DNA of 64,000 nucleotides from Endothia cerciana. Taxonomy: Eukaryota; Ascomycota; Sordariomycetes; Diaporthales; Cryphonectriaceae. The stretch spans positions 372,001 through 436,000 of the forward strand of contig JALRMH010000004.1 of the NCBI GenBank assembly GCA_026119935.1, in the 5' to 3' direction. Below are positions 47,164 through 58,003 of this stretch, in pieces. The translations under genes and the position numbers were made by a program. How positions within the stretch are numbered: position 1 is the stretch's first letter; each line of letters begins with the position of its first letter. The notes beneath the pieces are model-generated. The model was not told the DNA's origin, did not search any database, and saw nothing but the letters and a program-made list of their open reading frames with translations.

Positions 47164-48429
47164 TTAGGCCATCTTGAACGGGTTCGCTCGCAGGTACGCA
47201 CTGACGTCCTCCTGGTAGCACAGCTCATTGAGGTAGTCGTGCACCATTGGCAGGATATCTCCTTCCTCATCCATATCACCCGCGAACTCCGGCAGCGTGA
47301 TCGCATTGTGCGGTTCGCTCCGCGCCTTCTCGGCCGAGTCGTCGATCAGCACCGTGTTCCCCTGGTTCCAGCACCCGCCCTCGAAGCCGTCCCGCGCGCG
47401 GGGGTACGAGCTCTTCACCAGGGGGTCCCCCCAGAGGGACGTCAGCCGCTTGTAGCACTGGGTGCGGGCGTTGTAGTCCTCCTCCGTGAGGCCGAACCTG
47501 TCGCGGCCCCAGACCGCGACGACCTGTTTCAGGGCCGTGGGGGACAGGAGGCCGGAGACCATGCGGCGGACGTTCTCGGGCCGGGCGGACGACCAGATGA
47601 CGACCCAGAAGGTGTTGACGCAGTAGTTGATGAACTGGTGCGCGTGCCGCCGGGCGTTGAAGCTGGCCGAATTCTTCCTGTTGGGCCGATACAGGACGGT
47701 GCCGTTCAGGTCAATCACGACGAGGAGAGGGCCGGGATATGCGCGCCTCTTAGGCAGGAAGGAGGCGCGCATTAAGTAGGCGTCTGTGGGATCCGGTACG
47801 CCGCCAGATGCTGCGCTGGGTGCAGTTATGGGCTCACGATCCCGGTCATGACGGGCCTTAGTGTGGGAGGGTACGGACACCACCCCAGCTACGCTTCGGG
47901 CGGCGGCGGATGATTTGTTATTTTGAGGGAGAGTGTGGGGGATGGAGGGATTCCCGTTCTGTGCTTGTGCCGATGAAGTGCCGGTGTAGGATTTTTGAAG
48001 GTTTGCGGGGAGAAAGAGATTGTCTTGTATGGAGCCAGTTGGGAAGAGGCCTGGTGGATACATGCTAAGACCTGAGTTCATCATGTTGGGCATCGGAAGT
48101 GGTTGCAGCCCACTGAACAAGTTCGGCTGAGCAAGGGCCATGCTGAAAGGGTTAAGTCCGTTCATCATCTGAGGTGCGTGATGACCCATCCCGGTGCTGG
48201 ACGCGTTGAGACCAAAGTTTGCGTTCATCTCTGGCCATATTGGAGGGTTCTGGCGGGCTCCTTGTGCTTGCTGGTCGCCACCATTCTTCGTAGAAAACGA
48301 AGTGATCTTTTGCTGATCTTGATCTCGAGGGGCTGGAGCGGCGGATCCAGAATTTTGCGCTGGCGAAGGGCCTCCTGCAGATGCTGTAGCCTGTTGGGAC
48401 TGTCTCTTCCGCGGCTTCGTCCTGGTCAT
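47164..48429 (-). CDS. FCP1/SCP-like HAD-superfamily phosphatase-domain protein
   Basis: Single exon, 421 residues from the ATG at 48429 (MTRTKPRKRQSQQ). The first half is low-complexity and Gln/Asn/Pro-rich; the C-terminal half is an FCP1-homology HAD domain: YPGPLLVVIDLNGTVLYRPN (motif I), VVIWSSARPENV (motif II), the Lys in YKRLTSLW, and NTVLIDDSAEKARSEP (motif III/IV). Motif I reads DLNGT rather than DxDGT: the second Asp, the general acid/base, is Asn, which I believe is shared by fungal relatives; catalytic activity is therefore doubtful. The frame is open upstream to 48897; a mitochondrial-presequence-like start (MGGRLLTTSPFRLK, at about 48699) is an alternative. No specific substrate can be assigned. 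Confidence 0.82.
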   Translation of the reverse strand: MTRTKPRKRQSQQATASAGGPSPAQNSGSAAPAPRDQDQQKITSFSTKNGGDQQAQGARQNPPIWPEMNANFGLNASSTGMGHHAPQMMNGLNPFSMALAQPNLFSGLQPLPMPNMMNSGLSMYPPGLFPTGSIQDNLFLPANLQKSYTGTSSAQAQNGNPSIPHTLPQNNKSSAAARSVAGVVSVPSHTKARHDRDREPITAPSAASGGVPDPTDAYLMRASFLPKRRAYPGPLLVVIDLNGTVLYRPNRKNSASFNARRHAHQFINYCVNTFWVVIWSSARPENVRRMVSGLLSPTALKQVVAVWGRDRFGLTEEDYNARTQCYKRLTSLWGDPLVKSSYPRARDGFEGGCWNQGNTVLIDDSAEKARSEPHNAITLPEFAGDMDEEGDILPMVHDYLNELCYQEDVSAYLRANPFKMA

Positions 48430-49213
48430 GCTGGGCTGACTCTCTGGTGTCGTCAGATTGTCGGGAGAATAGCAGTCTGAAGCAGGACGAACTCGTAGTA
48501 GGCCTTTTGAAGCCTTCTGTGACGAAAATAGATGTTTTGGTCGTTGAATATGTATTTTTGACTTTCGACGAGGTGGCCGCGTTGCGGCCTTGGCGAGGCC
48601 TGACGGCGGTTGACTCGATAAGAACGTCACAAGGGGTAGACGTGATGCTGACGTTGTAACCTTCAAACGAAAGGGCGATGTGGTCAGAAGCCTCCCACCC
48701 ATACCAAATAAGTATGCTCGTCGTGCAAGGCCGGTGCCTAGACCAGTGTCAGTCAATGAGGCTCTCGTGACGTGATCGGGGACGAAGACGAACGTAATGC
48801 AATATGCCCGAAACCAGGTGTTGAGATGGTGATAATATCTTGGAAAATCGTTCAGACTAGGTTGACGTTGGCGATAATGAACCTCCAAATCAGACACTCA
48901 GGATGGATCGTCCAGACGGCCAGGCCCGTTTATAAGTGAAGGAGGAGAAGATCCACCGGGTGGGAATGAAAGTGGCAGTCTGAAAGTTGACGTTGCCGAA
49001 TTTGCATTTTCAGGGTCCTTATCGATAATTCATCTGCTGAGTCATTGGGTAGCGATACTTCTGTTGCCGCCATCGCTAGGCCCGGGTAGAAGTAGCGAGA
49101 CATCGCCCGTCGAAGTCCCCCCGGTCCGAAATTTGAGAGCCTTGGGTCGAGAACGCCCCGACGTCGATCACAAAGGACAACACTTCTCATTTCCGCCAAA
49201 GCATTGGACTACT
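48430..49213. promoter_or_regulatory. divergent promoter, FCP1-like / RRP36
   Basis: About 780 bp between opposite start codons, shorter if the FCP1-like gene begins further upstream. A GATA-type cttatcgata occurs near 49018-49027. No ribosome-biogenesis element (PAC/RRPE) was clear to me. Confidence 0.4.
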
Positions 49214-50240
49214 ATGGACTCGAGAAAGAGAAAGCTCCCTTCGCTCGGACTGGAGCGGCGAGTGAGGGCCAGAGCAGAGCCGGAGCCAGAGTTGGACGGC
49301 TTGAAGGATGAGACAGGCAGCAGCGCACCGAGTGAGGAGAATGTCGACCAGGACCAGTCCGGCTCGGACTCCGGCTCAGCAGGCGAGGATGACTCTGATG
49401 GGCCTGTAAGTGACGCGGTTTCTTGTGTTTCAACCTCCACATCGACTGACAGCGGTCTAGGATGAAAATGATGCATCATCCGGCGAGGAGGAGGAAGACA
49501 TCTCCGTCGACGCGTCCAAGGTGTCGTTCGGGGCCTTGGCCAAGGCACAAGCGATGCTGCCACAATCAGGGCGGCGCAAGAAGAAAGGAGCCCAACCCGA
49601 CACCAACTCAGGCGATGAAGACGCCTCCTCTTCCAAACTGAAGAGCCTGCCCTCCAAGAGGGACAGGCCCCCGGCCCGGAGCAGCAAGCACGCACCTATG
49701 GAGATGACCAGCAAGCGGCAGGTCAGCCGCAAGCGCGAGATCATCCCGGTCAAGAAGATGGAGGCCCGGGACCCGCGCTTCGACCCCCTCATCACAAGCC
49801 GCTCGTCCTCGCACGGCAACAGCAAGGTTGATGAGGACAGGGCGCGGAAGGCTTACGCCTTCCTGGATGAGTACCGGGACGACGAGATGCGGCAGCTGAA
49901 GACGGCGATCAAGAAGGCCAAGAACCCCGGCGAAAAGGAGAAACTGCAGCGCGCGCTGATGTCGATGGAGAGCAGGAAGAAGGCGAGGGTCAGGAGAGAC
50001 AAGGAGAGGGCTGTGGTGGAGGAGCACAGAAGAAGTGAGAAGGAGTTGGTGAGGGAGGGAAAGAAGGCCAAGCCCTTCTACCTGAAGAAGTCGGAGCAGA
50101 AGAAGCAGTTGCTGGTGGATCAATTCACGGGTATGAGTGAGAAGCAGCGAGAGAAGGCTATCGAGAAGAAGAGGAAGAAGATTGCGGCGAAGGAGAAGAA
50201 GGAGCTGCCTCTGACGAGGAGGGGGTTCGAGGAGGTATGA
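49214..50240 (+). CDS. RRP36: rRNA biogenesis protein RRP36
   Basis: Two exons: 49214-49405 and 49461-50240; 323 residues. An acidic Ser/Asp/Glu N-terminus (SGSDSGSAGEDDSDGP|DENDASSGEEEED) is followed by the conserved core: ASKVSFGALAKAQ, HAPMEMTSKRQVSRKREI, ARDPRFDPLI, and a long Lys/Arg/Glu coiled coil (RKAYAFLDEYRDDEMRQLK ... KKARVRRDKERAV) ending FYLKKSEQKKQLLVDQF ... TRRGFEEV. This matches RRP36, a nucleolar 90S pre-ribosome factor needed for early 18S rRNA cleavages. The intron is 55 nt with gtaagt donor and ctgac branch. Confidence 0.95.
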
Positions 50241-50449
50241 TAGCGTACGGCATTCACATGACATAAATCACAAGCGGAATTGAGGATTCCCCTCCTCACC
50301 ACGAATTCCATTCGCCTTCTCTTTCACAGCATAGATGCAAGGCAGTGAGTTGGATTCTATACGTTCTGCTATAGCCACATAAGTATACACAGTATAGCAC
50401 AGGAGATGTCCATCTAAGAAACGTAAGGCCGTAATATACAGCGACTTCA

Positions 50450-52849
50450 TCACCCCTGTTGCTCTAAGACCCCGCTATCCGCCACGCTCTTCTTGAACAT
50501 CTCTCTACACCTCACCCGACTCCCCAGCCTGGCGCATAGCAAGAAGGCGCCGCTCAACTTGCGATGTAGACTGTACGTCTCCTCCGGCGGCGGCGCAAGC
50601 CTTTCTCTGATCATAACAGGGATCTGCGCCTTCACCCTCTCCGTGATCGTCTGGTCCCGGAAGTCATACACCTCCGGCGCGGACTCCAGGAACGGCTCAG
50701 CAAGTGTCAACACACTCGCAATGTGTGCGTCCAACATGGTCTTGCTCTCATGGCCGGTGAGGTAACCCAGCTTCTCAGATAGGTCCTTTACGGTTCCACG
50801 GTCCGACCGCGAAGCTGCGGCAAGGAGCTGCACGTACAGCGTGATGAAACGCTCAGGATACTCGCGCGAAGCACCAAAGTCGAGGAGTACGAGGCGGTCC
50901 TGCTCAAAATTGAAGAGGAAGTTGGTCCAGTTGGGGTCTGTCTGCATGAAGTGGAACTCGATGATCTCGCGGAGGCAGAGGCGGAGGATCTGTGTCCCAA
51001 TCCAGTCGCGCTGTTCTTGTGTGAATGAATTTATCCGGGTGACGCCCACGCCGTCCATGAACTCCATAGTAAGTACTTGCTTGCCAGACGCTTCGGGGTA
51101 TATTCTGGGAACGAGGAAGATGTCGTCCTCGGCGGCAAGAAGGTCGCGGTATTTCTGAGCGCATCGGGCTTCTCGTTCGTAGTCGCACTCCCAGGCGAGC
51201 TCTGTGCGGGCGTTGTCAATCGTCTTATTCAGATAAAGTCCCTTCGGCAACAGCTTGGTGGCTGTCAGTAGGATCCCTAGGTTGTCCAGGTCGGAGTTGA
51301 TGGAGTCGGCTACACCAGGGAACTGGATCTTCACAGCCACCTTAGCGCCGTTCGACTTCAATGTGGCTCGGTGGACCTGTCCGATGGACGCAGCGGCGAT
51401 AGGCTTCTCCTCGAACTCGTCGAAAAGATCTCGCCAGTCGGCACCAAGGTTGGTCGCCAGAACCCGATCTCGTTGCCAGGCTGGCATGTAGTCTGCTCGA
51501 TCCTGCACTCTTTGCAGGACCTCTTGAATCGGGGCTGGCAGCATCTTCGAGTCCTGAAAGCTCATCATCTGACCGAGCTTGAGCGCAGCGCCCCTCATCT
51601 TGGACAACTTGGCGACCAGTCTCTCCATATTAGCCGGGCTAAGCATGAGCGAGCCCTCGCTTCCTCCTCCTGTGACCCTGCTGAAACTCTCACCGATGGC
51701 TCCAACAAACATGCCTGCTGCCAAGCCACTGTAATTCCATATTCGCCCAAGCCGGGATGATGGCACTCTTGATTCCCTCAGCTCGTATCTGGGCGTCGCT
51801 GCTGCTGCGCCGAGCAGCTGTCCTAGTTCAGAGGCATCCTCTTTCGAGACTGGCTTCTCTGTTTGGCTGGCAGGCCTGACACTGCCTTCATCGGCCGTGG
51901 GCTCTGGATCCGGGAACTTGGGGACCTCCACTTCCTCTGTTTCCCTTTGACTCTCACGTACTGCCGCGAACTGCCCCCCTACAGAAGTGGACTGTGTATC
52001 TTCGACTGGCAATCGGCTGGTACTTTCAGCCATCTGCGCAGGCGCCGGTAGATCTCTCGACTTAGAAATGGTTGTAGTCCTCGGAGGAGGTGGGTCACCA
52101 TGCGTTGTTTTCCTGTTCAGCTCCTCAAGAACGCTCGACCCGCGGCTCGTGCGGAATACACCTAGGTCAAAGCCTTCAGGGATTTGGGGCTTCTCAGGCC
52201 GCCTCTTCTTGTTTCCCTTCCACGATGGACTCAGCCTGCTTCCACGGCTGGTCCGAAAGAGGTCTAAGTTCACGCCCTCCGGTATAGTCTCCTCGGTCGT
52301 CTCCGCTTCATCTCTGGCCACGTCCGAAGGCCGCGCATTATCGACCTTGGATTTATCTTCCTCCTCCCTCATCAATCTGAGGTCCCGCAGTGTTGAGGAT
52401 GCCGTGGAGTTCTGCCTGCCCACCGGCTCCTTCGACACCTGCGGCGTCGAGAATTGAGTCGTGGTCGTAGTCTGCACTCTCGGGCCGCCTGCTACCGTCG
52501 GTACATCGGCCCCAACAGCCGTTGCTCTCGGAGAGCCCTCCCTTAAAATATTGGCCACCGCGTCCTCAGGCACATTCCCGGGCACACCCGGCTCGTGCAC
52601 CGCGCCCTGGACCGGTCGACCGATCGGAGCATTCCTCGCTGCCGCGGAAGCGTCTGTGTCATGAGCGGCCGCCGGCTCAGTATTCGCAGCCTGGCGCTCT
52701 TTCTGCATTTCCCTCAAAGCCGCAGCAACACTCGACGTCCGTCCATACCGGTTAAGCTGACCTCGCCGCAGCGCGACATGCTTCGAGGCCACGGAGCGGG
52801 ATGCGCCCAGGACAGCTGCCAGGTCGATGGCGAAGTCGACAAGCCCCAT
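50450..52849 (-). CDS. COQ8: ABC1/COQ8 atypical kinase-like ATPase (coenzyme Q synthesis)
   Basis: Single exon, 799 residues. The UbiB/COQ8 core is clear: the inhibitory KxGQ motif in GAALKLGQMMSFQD, the Ala-rich loop EKPIAAASIGQVHRA that replaces the Gly-rich loop, the VAVKIQFPGV lysine, ELAWECDYEREA, the catalytic QTDPNWTNFLFN and LLDFGASREY. COQ8 sits at the matrix face of the inner mitochondrial membrane and supports the CoQ-synthesis complex. The N-terminal ~350 residues are unusually long and low-complexity (Ser/Thr/Pro/Glu-rich) compared with yeast Coq8 of about 500; two copies of a GVNLDLFRTSRGSRL / GFDLGVFRTSRGSSV-like motif lie in it. Confidence 0.94.
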   Translation of the reverse strand: MGLVDFAIDLAAVLGASRSVASKHVALRRGQLNRYGRTSSVAAALREMQKERQAANTEPAAAHDTDASAAARNAPIGRPVQGAVHEPGVPGNVPEDAVANILREGSPRATAVGADVPTVAGGPRVQTTTTTQFSTPQVSKEPVGRQNSTASSTLRDLRLMREEEDKSKVDNARPSDVARDEAETTEETIPEGVNLDLFRTSRGSRLSPSWKGNKKRRPEKPQIPEGFDLGVFRTSRGSSVLEELNRKTTHGDPPPPRTTTISKSRDLPAPAQMAESTSRLPVEDTQSTSVGGQFAAVRESQRETEEVEVPKFPDPEPTADEGSVRPASQTEKPVSKEDASELGQLLGAAAATPRYELRESRVPSSRLGRIWNYSGLAAGMFVGAIGESFSRVTGGGSEGSLMLSPANMERLVAKLSKMRGAALKLGQMMSFQDSKMLPAPIQEVLQRVQDRADYMPAWQRDRVLATNLGADWRDLFDEFEEKPIAAASIGQVHRATLKSNGAKVAVKIQFPGVADSINSDLDNLGILLTATKLLPKGLYLNKTIDNARTELAWECDYEREARCAQKYRDLLAAEDDIFLVPRIYPEASGKQVLTMEFMDGVGVTRINSFTQEQRDWIGTQILRLCLREIIEFHFMQTDPNWTNFLFNFEQDRLVLLDFGASREYPERFITLYVQLLAAASRSDRGTVKDLSEKLGYLTGHESKTMLDAHIASVLTLAEPFLESAPEVYDFRDQTITERVKAQIPVMIRERLAPPPEETYSLHRKLSGAFLLCARLGSRVRCREMFKKSVADSGVLEQQG

Positions 52850-54090
52850 TTTTTGAGGTGGATCAGCTCATGCTATTGACCAAGAAAGGCTCTCATTTTT
52901 GGTTGCATGAGCGCAAAGGGATATGAGTTTAAGGGTGCGAGTGCTCTGAGAGAGAGAGAGGCGGCCCTGAGATTGATGGACCTTGCATCATGGATGCAAC
53001 AATCCCTGCAGCCTTATGGGCTACGGCAGGCAAAGGCTGCAAGGGGTTGTTCAGCGGGTGGATCTCCTTCATTCAATCAGCAAGACGTGCTTCTTTCGAC
53101 TTCATCTCAGGTCGCATGGCCGTCAGTTTCGCTTGTTCGCTGTATTCGGCATGATGCCTTTCAAGACGATTTCAGAGCCACAAGCTATAGGATACGGCAA
53201 CCGGTAGCTTAGGGTTCTCTAATTCTCAAACTCCGGGTGCAGCGTCTTCTTGTGCGATAAATACTCGAGAACACAAGGCCTCTTCAAGCGAATTAGGAGG
53301 AAGTGGCGCACGACTCGCATTGGCTGACTTCTAACGCACAAGGAGAATTTATTTGGTCTGAATGCAAAAGTGGATGGGCCATCGAATGATTCGTTCAGGA
53401 ATTGTCCACGATCTCCTTTGAGATCTGTTCCGTCATGTATCCGAACCACTTGCCAGTCCAGTTTCAAAATCATTGGCCTCGGATGGCCATGCCGGGTCGA
53501 AATTTGACAGCGGTCTCGATTACTGCGGGAGATATCAGCTCGCTTGGTATGCCATTCAGATGCTTTTGTCGGCTGTGGATGATATGTGGTGTGTGTGATT
53601 TATTCTACGACGATGCCGCTGAGTCCGTCAACGGGATGCTTGATGAGAACGAGGTCGAGTTTCGGATCGAGAGGCCTACGAACCAAAGTATCTCGTTTGC
53701 TGGCAAATCGACCGGCTGCAGAAGGGAGGCGGGGCGGGCGGCTGATGATGCTGCCCAGCGTTTCAGGGAGCTCGAAATGCTGGAATGCCGTCAGTATATA
53801 AATTTCTGAGAAGCTGTGACAAGACGTTGTATATAGTAGCCCGTCACCCTTCGGCCTCCATCCTCCGGGTATTCCATTGTAAAGATCGATCGTTGCTGGA
53901 ATGTGGGATGTGGCCGCGGATATACATGTCGTTCTTTTTTACGTGCGGTTGACTCGAGCGTTAGGTTCAATGGCGAATATGTTGCTATATGGCGCTTTCT
54001 AGTGGTGACGTCTTCCTTTGTAGGGGCCGTTCTTCAGTCTATGGGTATCATGTGTATCGCTTTAAGCAGATTGCAGTGTCGTTCTCTTCA
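52850..54090. other. intergenic between COQ8 start and ESS2 end; overlapping candidate frames
   Basis: 1.2 kb. On the plus strand, 53402-53809 encodes 135 residues with an acidic/basic end (DDAAESVNGMLDENEVEFRI). On the minus strand, the same DNA reads KRDTLVRRPLDPKLDLVLIK, followed at 53473-53219 by another frame (MILKLDWQVVRIHDG). Neither resembles a known family, and no intron joins the minus pieces with a realistic length. Confidence 0.4.
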
Positions 54091-55437
54091 TCACTTCGTC
54101 ATGTTCTTCAACCCCGAGCCCCTATTCCTCGGCGTCACGGTCCCCGGAAATGGTGTCTTATCCGAGGCCCGACTCGAGCCACCAATTTTGCTCCAGAGCC
54201 GCTGAGCCGCAGGTGTCAGTCCCCCGGAAACCCGCGGACTATTTGGAAACTTGGGAACCGGTGTCTCCTCGACCTTGCCCACCAAACCCAATTTCGCCGA
54301 CGTCCGTTTCGACTGTGCTATGCGATCCACCATGCGATGGTGGAGACCCTCTCGCTTTCTCTGATCTTGGATCTTGAATGGGTTTGGTGTGGCGTCTCTC
54401 GGACCAAGGTCGATGGCTGGCACACTTGATACGGGCTCGTCAGGCTCTTCATCATCCACAAACGCATATCCGTTGACTCGCGGCGTCTCGTTCCCATCCG
54501 CGAAAGTCGAGTCTCGATCCCCAGCTCTAGGTCGTCCCGAAATCGCATCTCTGACAGCCGACAACGTCGGAGAAGGCGGCCGTGAGGGATCATGCGCGAC
54601 AGCTGGACCAGTTATCCTCGTGTTCTCGTACACAATTATCTTTGGTCCTGCTCGAGAAGCCTCCTGAGCGCGCGAGGCTACAGTCTCCACAGCATCTTCG
54701 ACCCCGTCGGGACCAAACATGAGGGCATTCCTCGGCGCCGAGTTCCACGTATCTGGCATGGCAGGCCTGTCGTCCTTGTCCTCAATTGCGAGCCTGTCCC
54801 TCTCAAATCCATCGTCGATTAGGCTCTTCCCGCTCGCAGTGAGCTTCGCCCTGACCTCCATCTGTTTCAGCTCTTGCTTTGAAGGGAGCTTGTTTCCTCT
54901 CCACAGCCAGCCATACTTCTCTGCCCTCTTCTGATTTTGTTTGTCCAGGAGCTTGTAGAAGCTCTCGTTATCTTCGCTGGTGTACTTGGCCTGAAACGCC
55001 CCGAGGGTCATATTCGTATCGATACCGGGCGTCTCGTCTACTACCGAAGGCGCAGAGGTTACGGCAGTCATCGGTGTATCGCCTGCATATCCCACAGGTG
55101 TTTGTCCACCAGGCCGCATCGGTGTCTGCACCGGCCTTTTGAGTTTCTGCTGTCGGCCGGGGGTCATAACTTGCTTGAGGCGCCGGCTGGCGTTGTCGAT
55201 CCATGACTGATCCTTCGATTCCAAAGCGTCGAGGTACTCCTGCTGTGTCTCGCTCTCCAAAAGGCCAGGGAAGAAGTCGCGTGCTATAATCTTGGAGAGC
55301 GCGTCGGTGTAGGTCTCCTCGTCGATGACTTTCTTTGGTCGTTTTATCTTCTTTGCGGGTGGTGGCGGGGGCATGAGAGACATCTCCGCAGCTCTCTTAC
55401 GCACGAGCGCAGAGGACGTTCGACCGGAGTCCGCCAT
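54091..55437 (-). CDS. ESS2/DGCR14 (Es2, bis1) family nuclear splicing-associated protein
   Basis: Single exon, 448 residues. Conserved blocks of the Es2 family are in order: VIDEETYTDALSKIIARDFF, PGLLESETQQEYLDALESKD, TLGAFQAKYTSEDNESFYKL, KYGWLWRGNKLPSK and PDTWNSAPRNALMFGPDG, ending with KIIVYENTRI and a Ser/Pro/Arg tail. Homologues are human ESS2 (DGCR14), found in the spliceosomal C complex, and fission yeast bis1. The start MADSGRTSSALVRKRA fits the family. It is transcribed away from PP5, with 444 bp between the two starts. Confidence 0.94.
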   Translation of the reverse strand: MADSGRTSSALVRKRAAEMSLMPPPPPAKKIKRPKKVIDEETYTDALSKIIARDFFPGLLESETQQEYLDALESKDQSWIDNASRRLKQVMTPGRQQKLKRPVQTPMRPGGQTPVGYAGDTPMTAVTSAPSVVDETPGIDTNMTLGAFQAKYTSEDNESFYKLLDKQNQKRAEKYGWLWRGNKLPSKQELKQMEVRAKLTASGKSLIDDGFERDRLAIEDKDDRPAMPDTWNSAPRNALMFGPDGVEDAVETVASRAQEASRAGPKIIVYENTRITGPAVAHDPSRPPSPTLSAVRDAISGRPRAGDRDSTFADGNETPRVNGYAFVDDEEPDEPVSSVPAIDLGPRDATPNPFKIQDQRKREGLHHRMVDRIAQSKRTSAKLGLVGKVEETPVPKFPNSPRVSGGLTPAAQRLWSKIGGSSRASDKTPFPGTVTPRNRGSGLKNMTK

Positions 55438-55881
55438 GATGACATCCCAGGTCGTGTTGTTGTGGGTAGTAGAAGTTGAAAGGGTGAAGAGTCACAAGCG
55501 AGAAAGGAGTGATGTTGACGACTCATCAGATCAGCACGGGCCACAATTACTTCCCGATCGGCTGTAGCGTATCGTGGGGTAAATCCTTGTGCAGTACCTG
55601 GTTAGGGAAGATAAGATCGTCGAGGAGAGCTAGGCGCTAGCTACTGAAATTCGCCTTGCATAGAAACCTTTCGAAGACGCTGAGGCGACTGCCTTACCGG
55701 AGAAGAAATTCCGACCTGATTCTGCACTCCTGAATAGTCAGGCTTGTTTTCTGGTTGTACAAGACGGAGAGCATCGTGCGGAGGCTGTTGATCTTGAGCT
55801 TCTTCACATCGTCACGGTTCCCACCACTTGTCCCTGCTCGACAACGCACATCTTCGTGTTAAGCGCCGCAAACTAGCAGCA
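55438..55881. promoter_or_regulatory. divergent promoter, ESS2 / PPT1
   Basis: 444 bp between opposite start codons. The frame before the PPT1 ATG is open (from a TTG at 55828) but has no ATG; the leader contains a TCATCAGATCAGCA stretch near 55523. No motif assigned. Confidence 0.4.
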
Positions 55882-57683
55882 ATGGCGCCCTCTGAGAAGG
55901 ACAAGGCCAAGGCCGTCGACCTCAAGAACCAGGGCAACGAGGCTTTCAAGAAGCATAACTGGCAAACAGCCATAGAATTCTACTCCAAGGCAATCGGATT
56001 GAACGATACAGAACCTACCTACTTCGCGAATCGTGCACAGGTACAAAACCCGAGCCTCAGCCGCAGCTCATACTTGCTCGCGTGACTGACCGTGTCCTTC
56101 CCTATATCAGGCCTATCTGAAGACAGAGGCTTTCGGCTACGCTATTTCAGACGCGACAAAGGCGATCGAGTTGAACCCAGGCTTTGTCAAGGTGCGTGAT
56201 GTTGCCAAACCCTCGGGGGGAAAGCTCCGTCGCTGACGATGGAATTCCGCCTAGGCTTACTATCGTCGTGCTGTCGCCCACGCCGCCATCTTGCGACCGA
56301 AAGATGCCCTTCAGGACTTCAAGACCTGTACCAAGATCGACCCGAGCAACAAGGATGCAAAGCTCAAGCTCGTCGAGTGCCAGAAGATCGTGCGCCAACT
56401 AGATTTCTTCGCCGCTATCGAGGTCGCCGATGCACCCTCTGCTGCAGCAGGTCTGGATATCGACTCGATCGCCGTCGAGCCCGATTATGACGGTGTCAAG
56501 CTCGGCAATGAGATGACACAGGAGTTCATCGACGACATGACGGAGAGATTTAAGACTGGCAAGAAGATACATCGCAAATATGTCTACCAGATCATACTAG
56601 CCGTCAAGGAGCTCGTCTACAACGAACCGACAATGGTGGAGGTTGAGATTCCTGAGGATGTCAAGCTCACAGTTTGTGGTGATACTCACGGTTCGTCGCC
56701 AAGTGTTGCCCACTCTGCTTCGAAGACGGAACTGACATTGTGTGCGTAGGTCAATACTTCGATCTCATGGAGCTCTTCAGATTGAACGGACAGCCAGGCG
56801 ACAAGCACTGGTATCTCTTCAACGGAGACTTCGTCGACAGAGGCTCGTGGTCCACCGAGATTGCTCTATTGCTGTACGCCAATAAGTGGCTGAGACCAAA
56901 GAACTTCTTCCTGAATCGTGGAAACCATGAGACAGATGACATGAACAAGGTCTACGGTTTTGAGGGAGAGTGCAAGGCCAAGTACAACGAGCGGTAAGTC
57001 AGATCACCGTCCTGAAAGTGGTCACCATGCTGACCCGGTGTTTAGTATCTTCAAGCTCTTCTCGGAGAGCTTCTCCGCACTGCCCCTGGCAACCCTGATC
57101 GGCAAGAAGTACTTTGTTCTTCATGGAGGTCTGTTCTCTGATGACAATGTCACTCTGGACGACATCCGAAAACTGGACCGGCACAAGCAGAGGCAGCCTG
57201 GCCAGGCCGGGCTGATGATGGAGATGCTCTGGACAGACCCTCAGACCGAGCCAGGCCGTGGCCCAAGCAAACGTGGCGTCGGCATGCAGTTCGGTCCGGA
57301 TGTTACCAAGCGCTTCTGCGAGAAGAACGGCCTAGAAGCCATCATCCGAAGTCACGAGGTTCGTATGGAAGGATACGAGGAGGAGCATGACGGAAAGTGC
57401 ATCACAGGTAAGATAGCTATATATCACTATTGCGGAGCCGCATTACTAACACCATGTCAGTCTTCTCCGCCCCCAAGTACTGCGACATGACGGAGAACAA
57501 GGGTGCCTATATCAATATTGGATCCACGTACAAGCTGGACTTCCACCAATTCGATGCTGTTCCCCATCCTAACATTCGGCCAATGGTAAAACCTCAGCGC
57601 CCTCTCCCTTCTTGTACCTCGAAAACATCGCTAACCTGACTCAGGCATACGTCAACAACTCGATCATGTCCTCTGTAATGTAA
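55882..57683 (+). CDS. PPT1: serine/threonine protein phosphatase 5 (PP5/PPT1) with TPR domain
   Basis: Seven exons: 55882-56040, 56111-56191, 56255-56690, 56750-56993, 57046-57407, 57461-57585, 57645-57683; 481 residues. Three TPR repeats (AVDLKNQGNEAFKKHNWQTA, AYLKTEAFGYAISDATKAI, AYYRRAVAHAAILRPKDA) bind the Hsp90 C-terminus and keep the enzyme autoinhibited. The PPP catalytic core has GDTHGQYFD, GDFVDRGSWSTE, RGNHETDDMN, LHGGLFSDDN and the C-terminal FSAPKYCDMTENKGA, ending AYVNNSIMSSVM. All junctions keep phase. Role: Hsp90-linked dephosphorylation of client kinases and cochaperones. Confidence 0.96.
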
Positions 57684-58003
57684 GGTTCGCAAGAATCTAA
57701 ACCATCTCAGTGTGAATCCCGCATATAGATACAGTTTACGGCAGCATACCCGCGGAGTTGGTTCATGGGCTCTGACGGTGGCGTTCTTGATTGTGTGTGG
57801 GAAATGGTTGAAGACAAGCTTCGGTCCACAGACAGGCGGGATGCGATGCCTAGGTACTTTCCCAGATAAGCACCGTAGTATCGGAACAGGCTCGGCTAGG
57901 TTTGGTGGTCACTGCGTGGTCGGGCGAGGACGACAGACCCAGGATGGTCGGTAGCTTCAATAGTCCCTTGCGTCAGGGGGATGTGGGAAAAAAACAGATG
58001 AAA

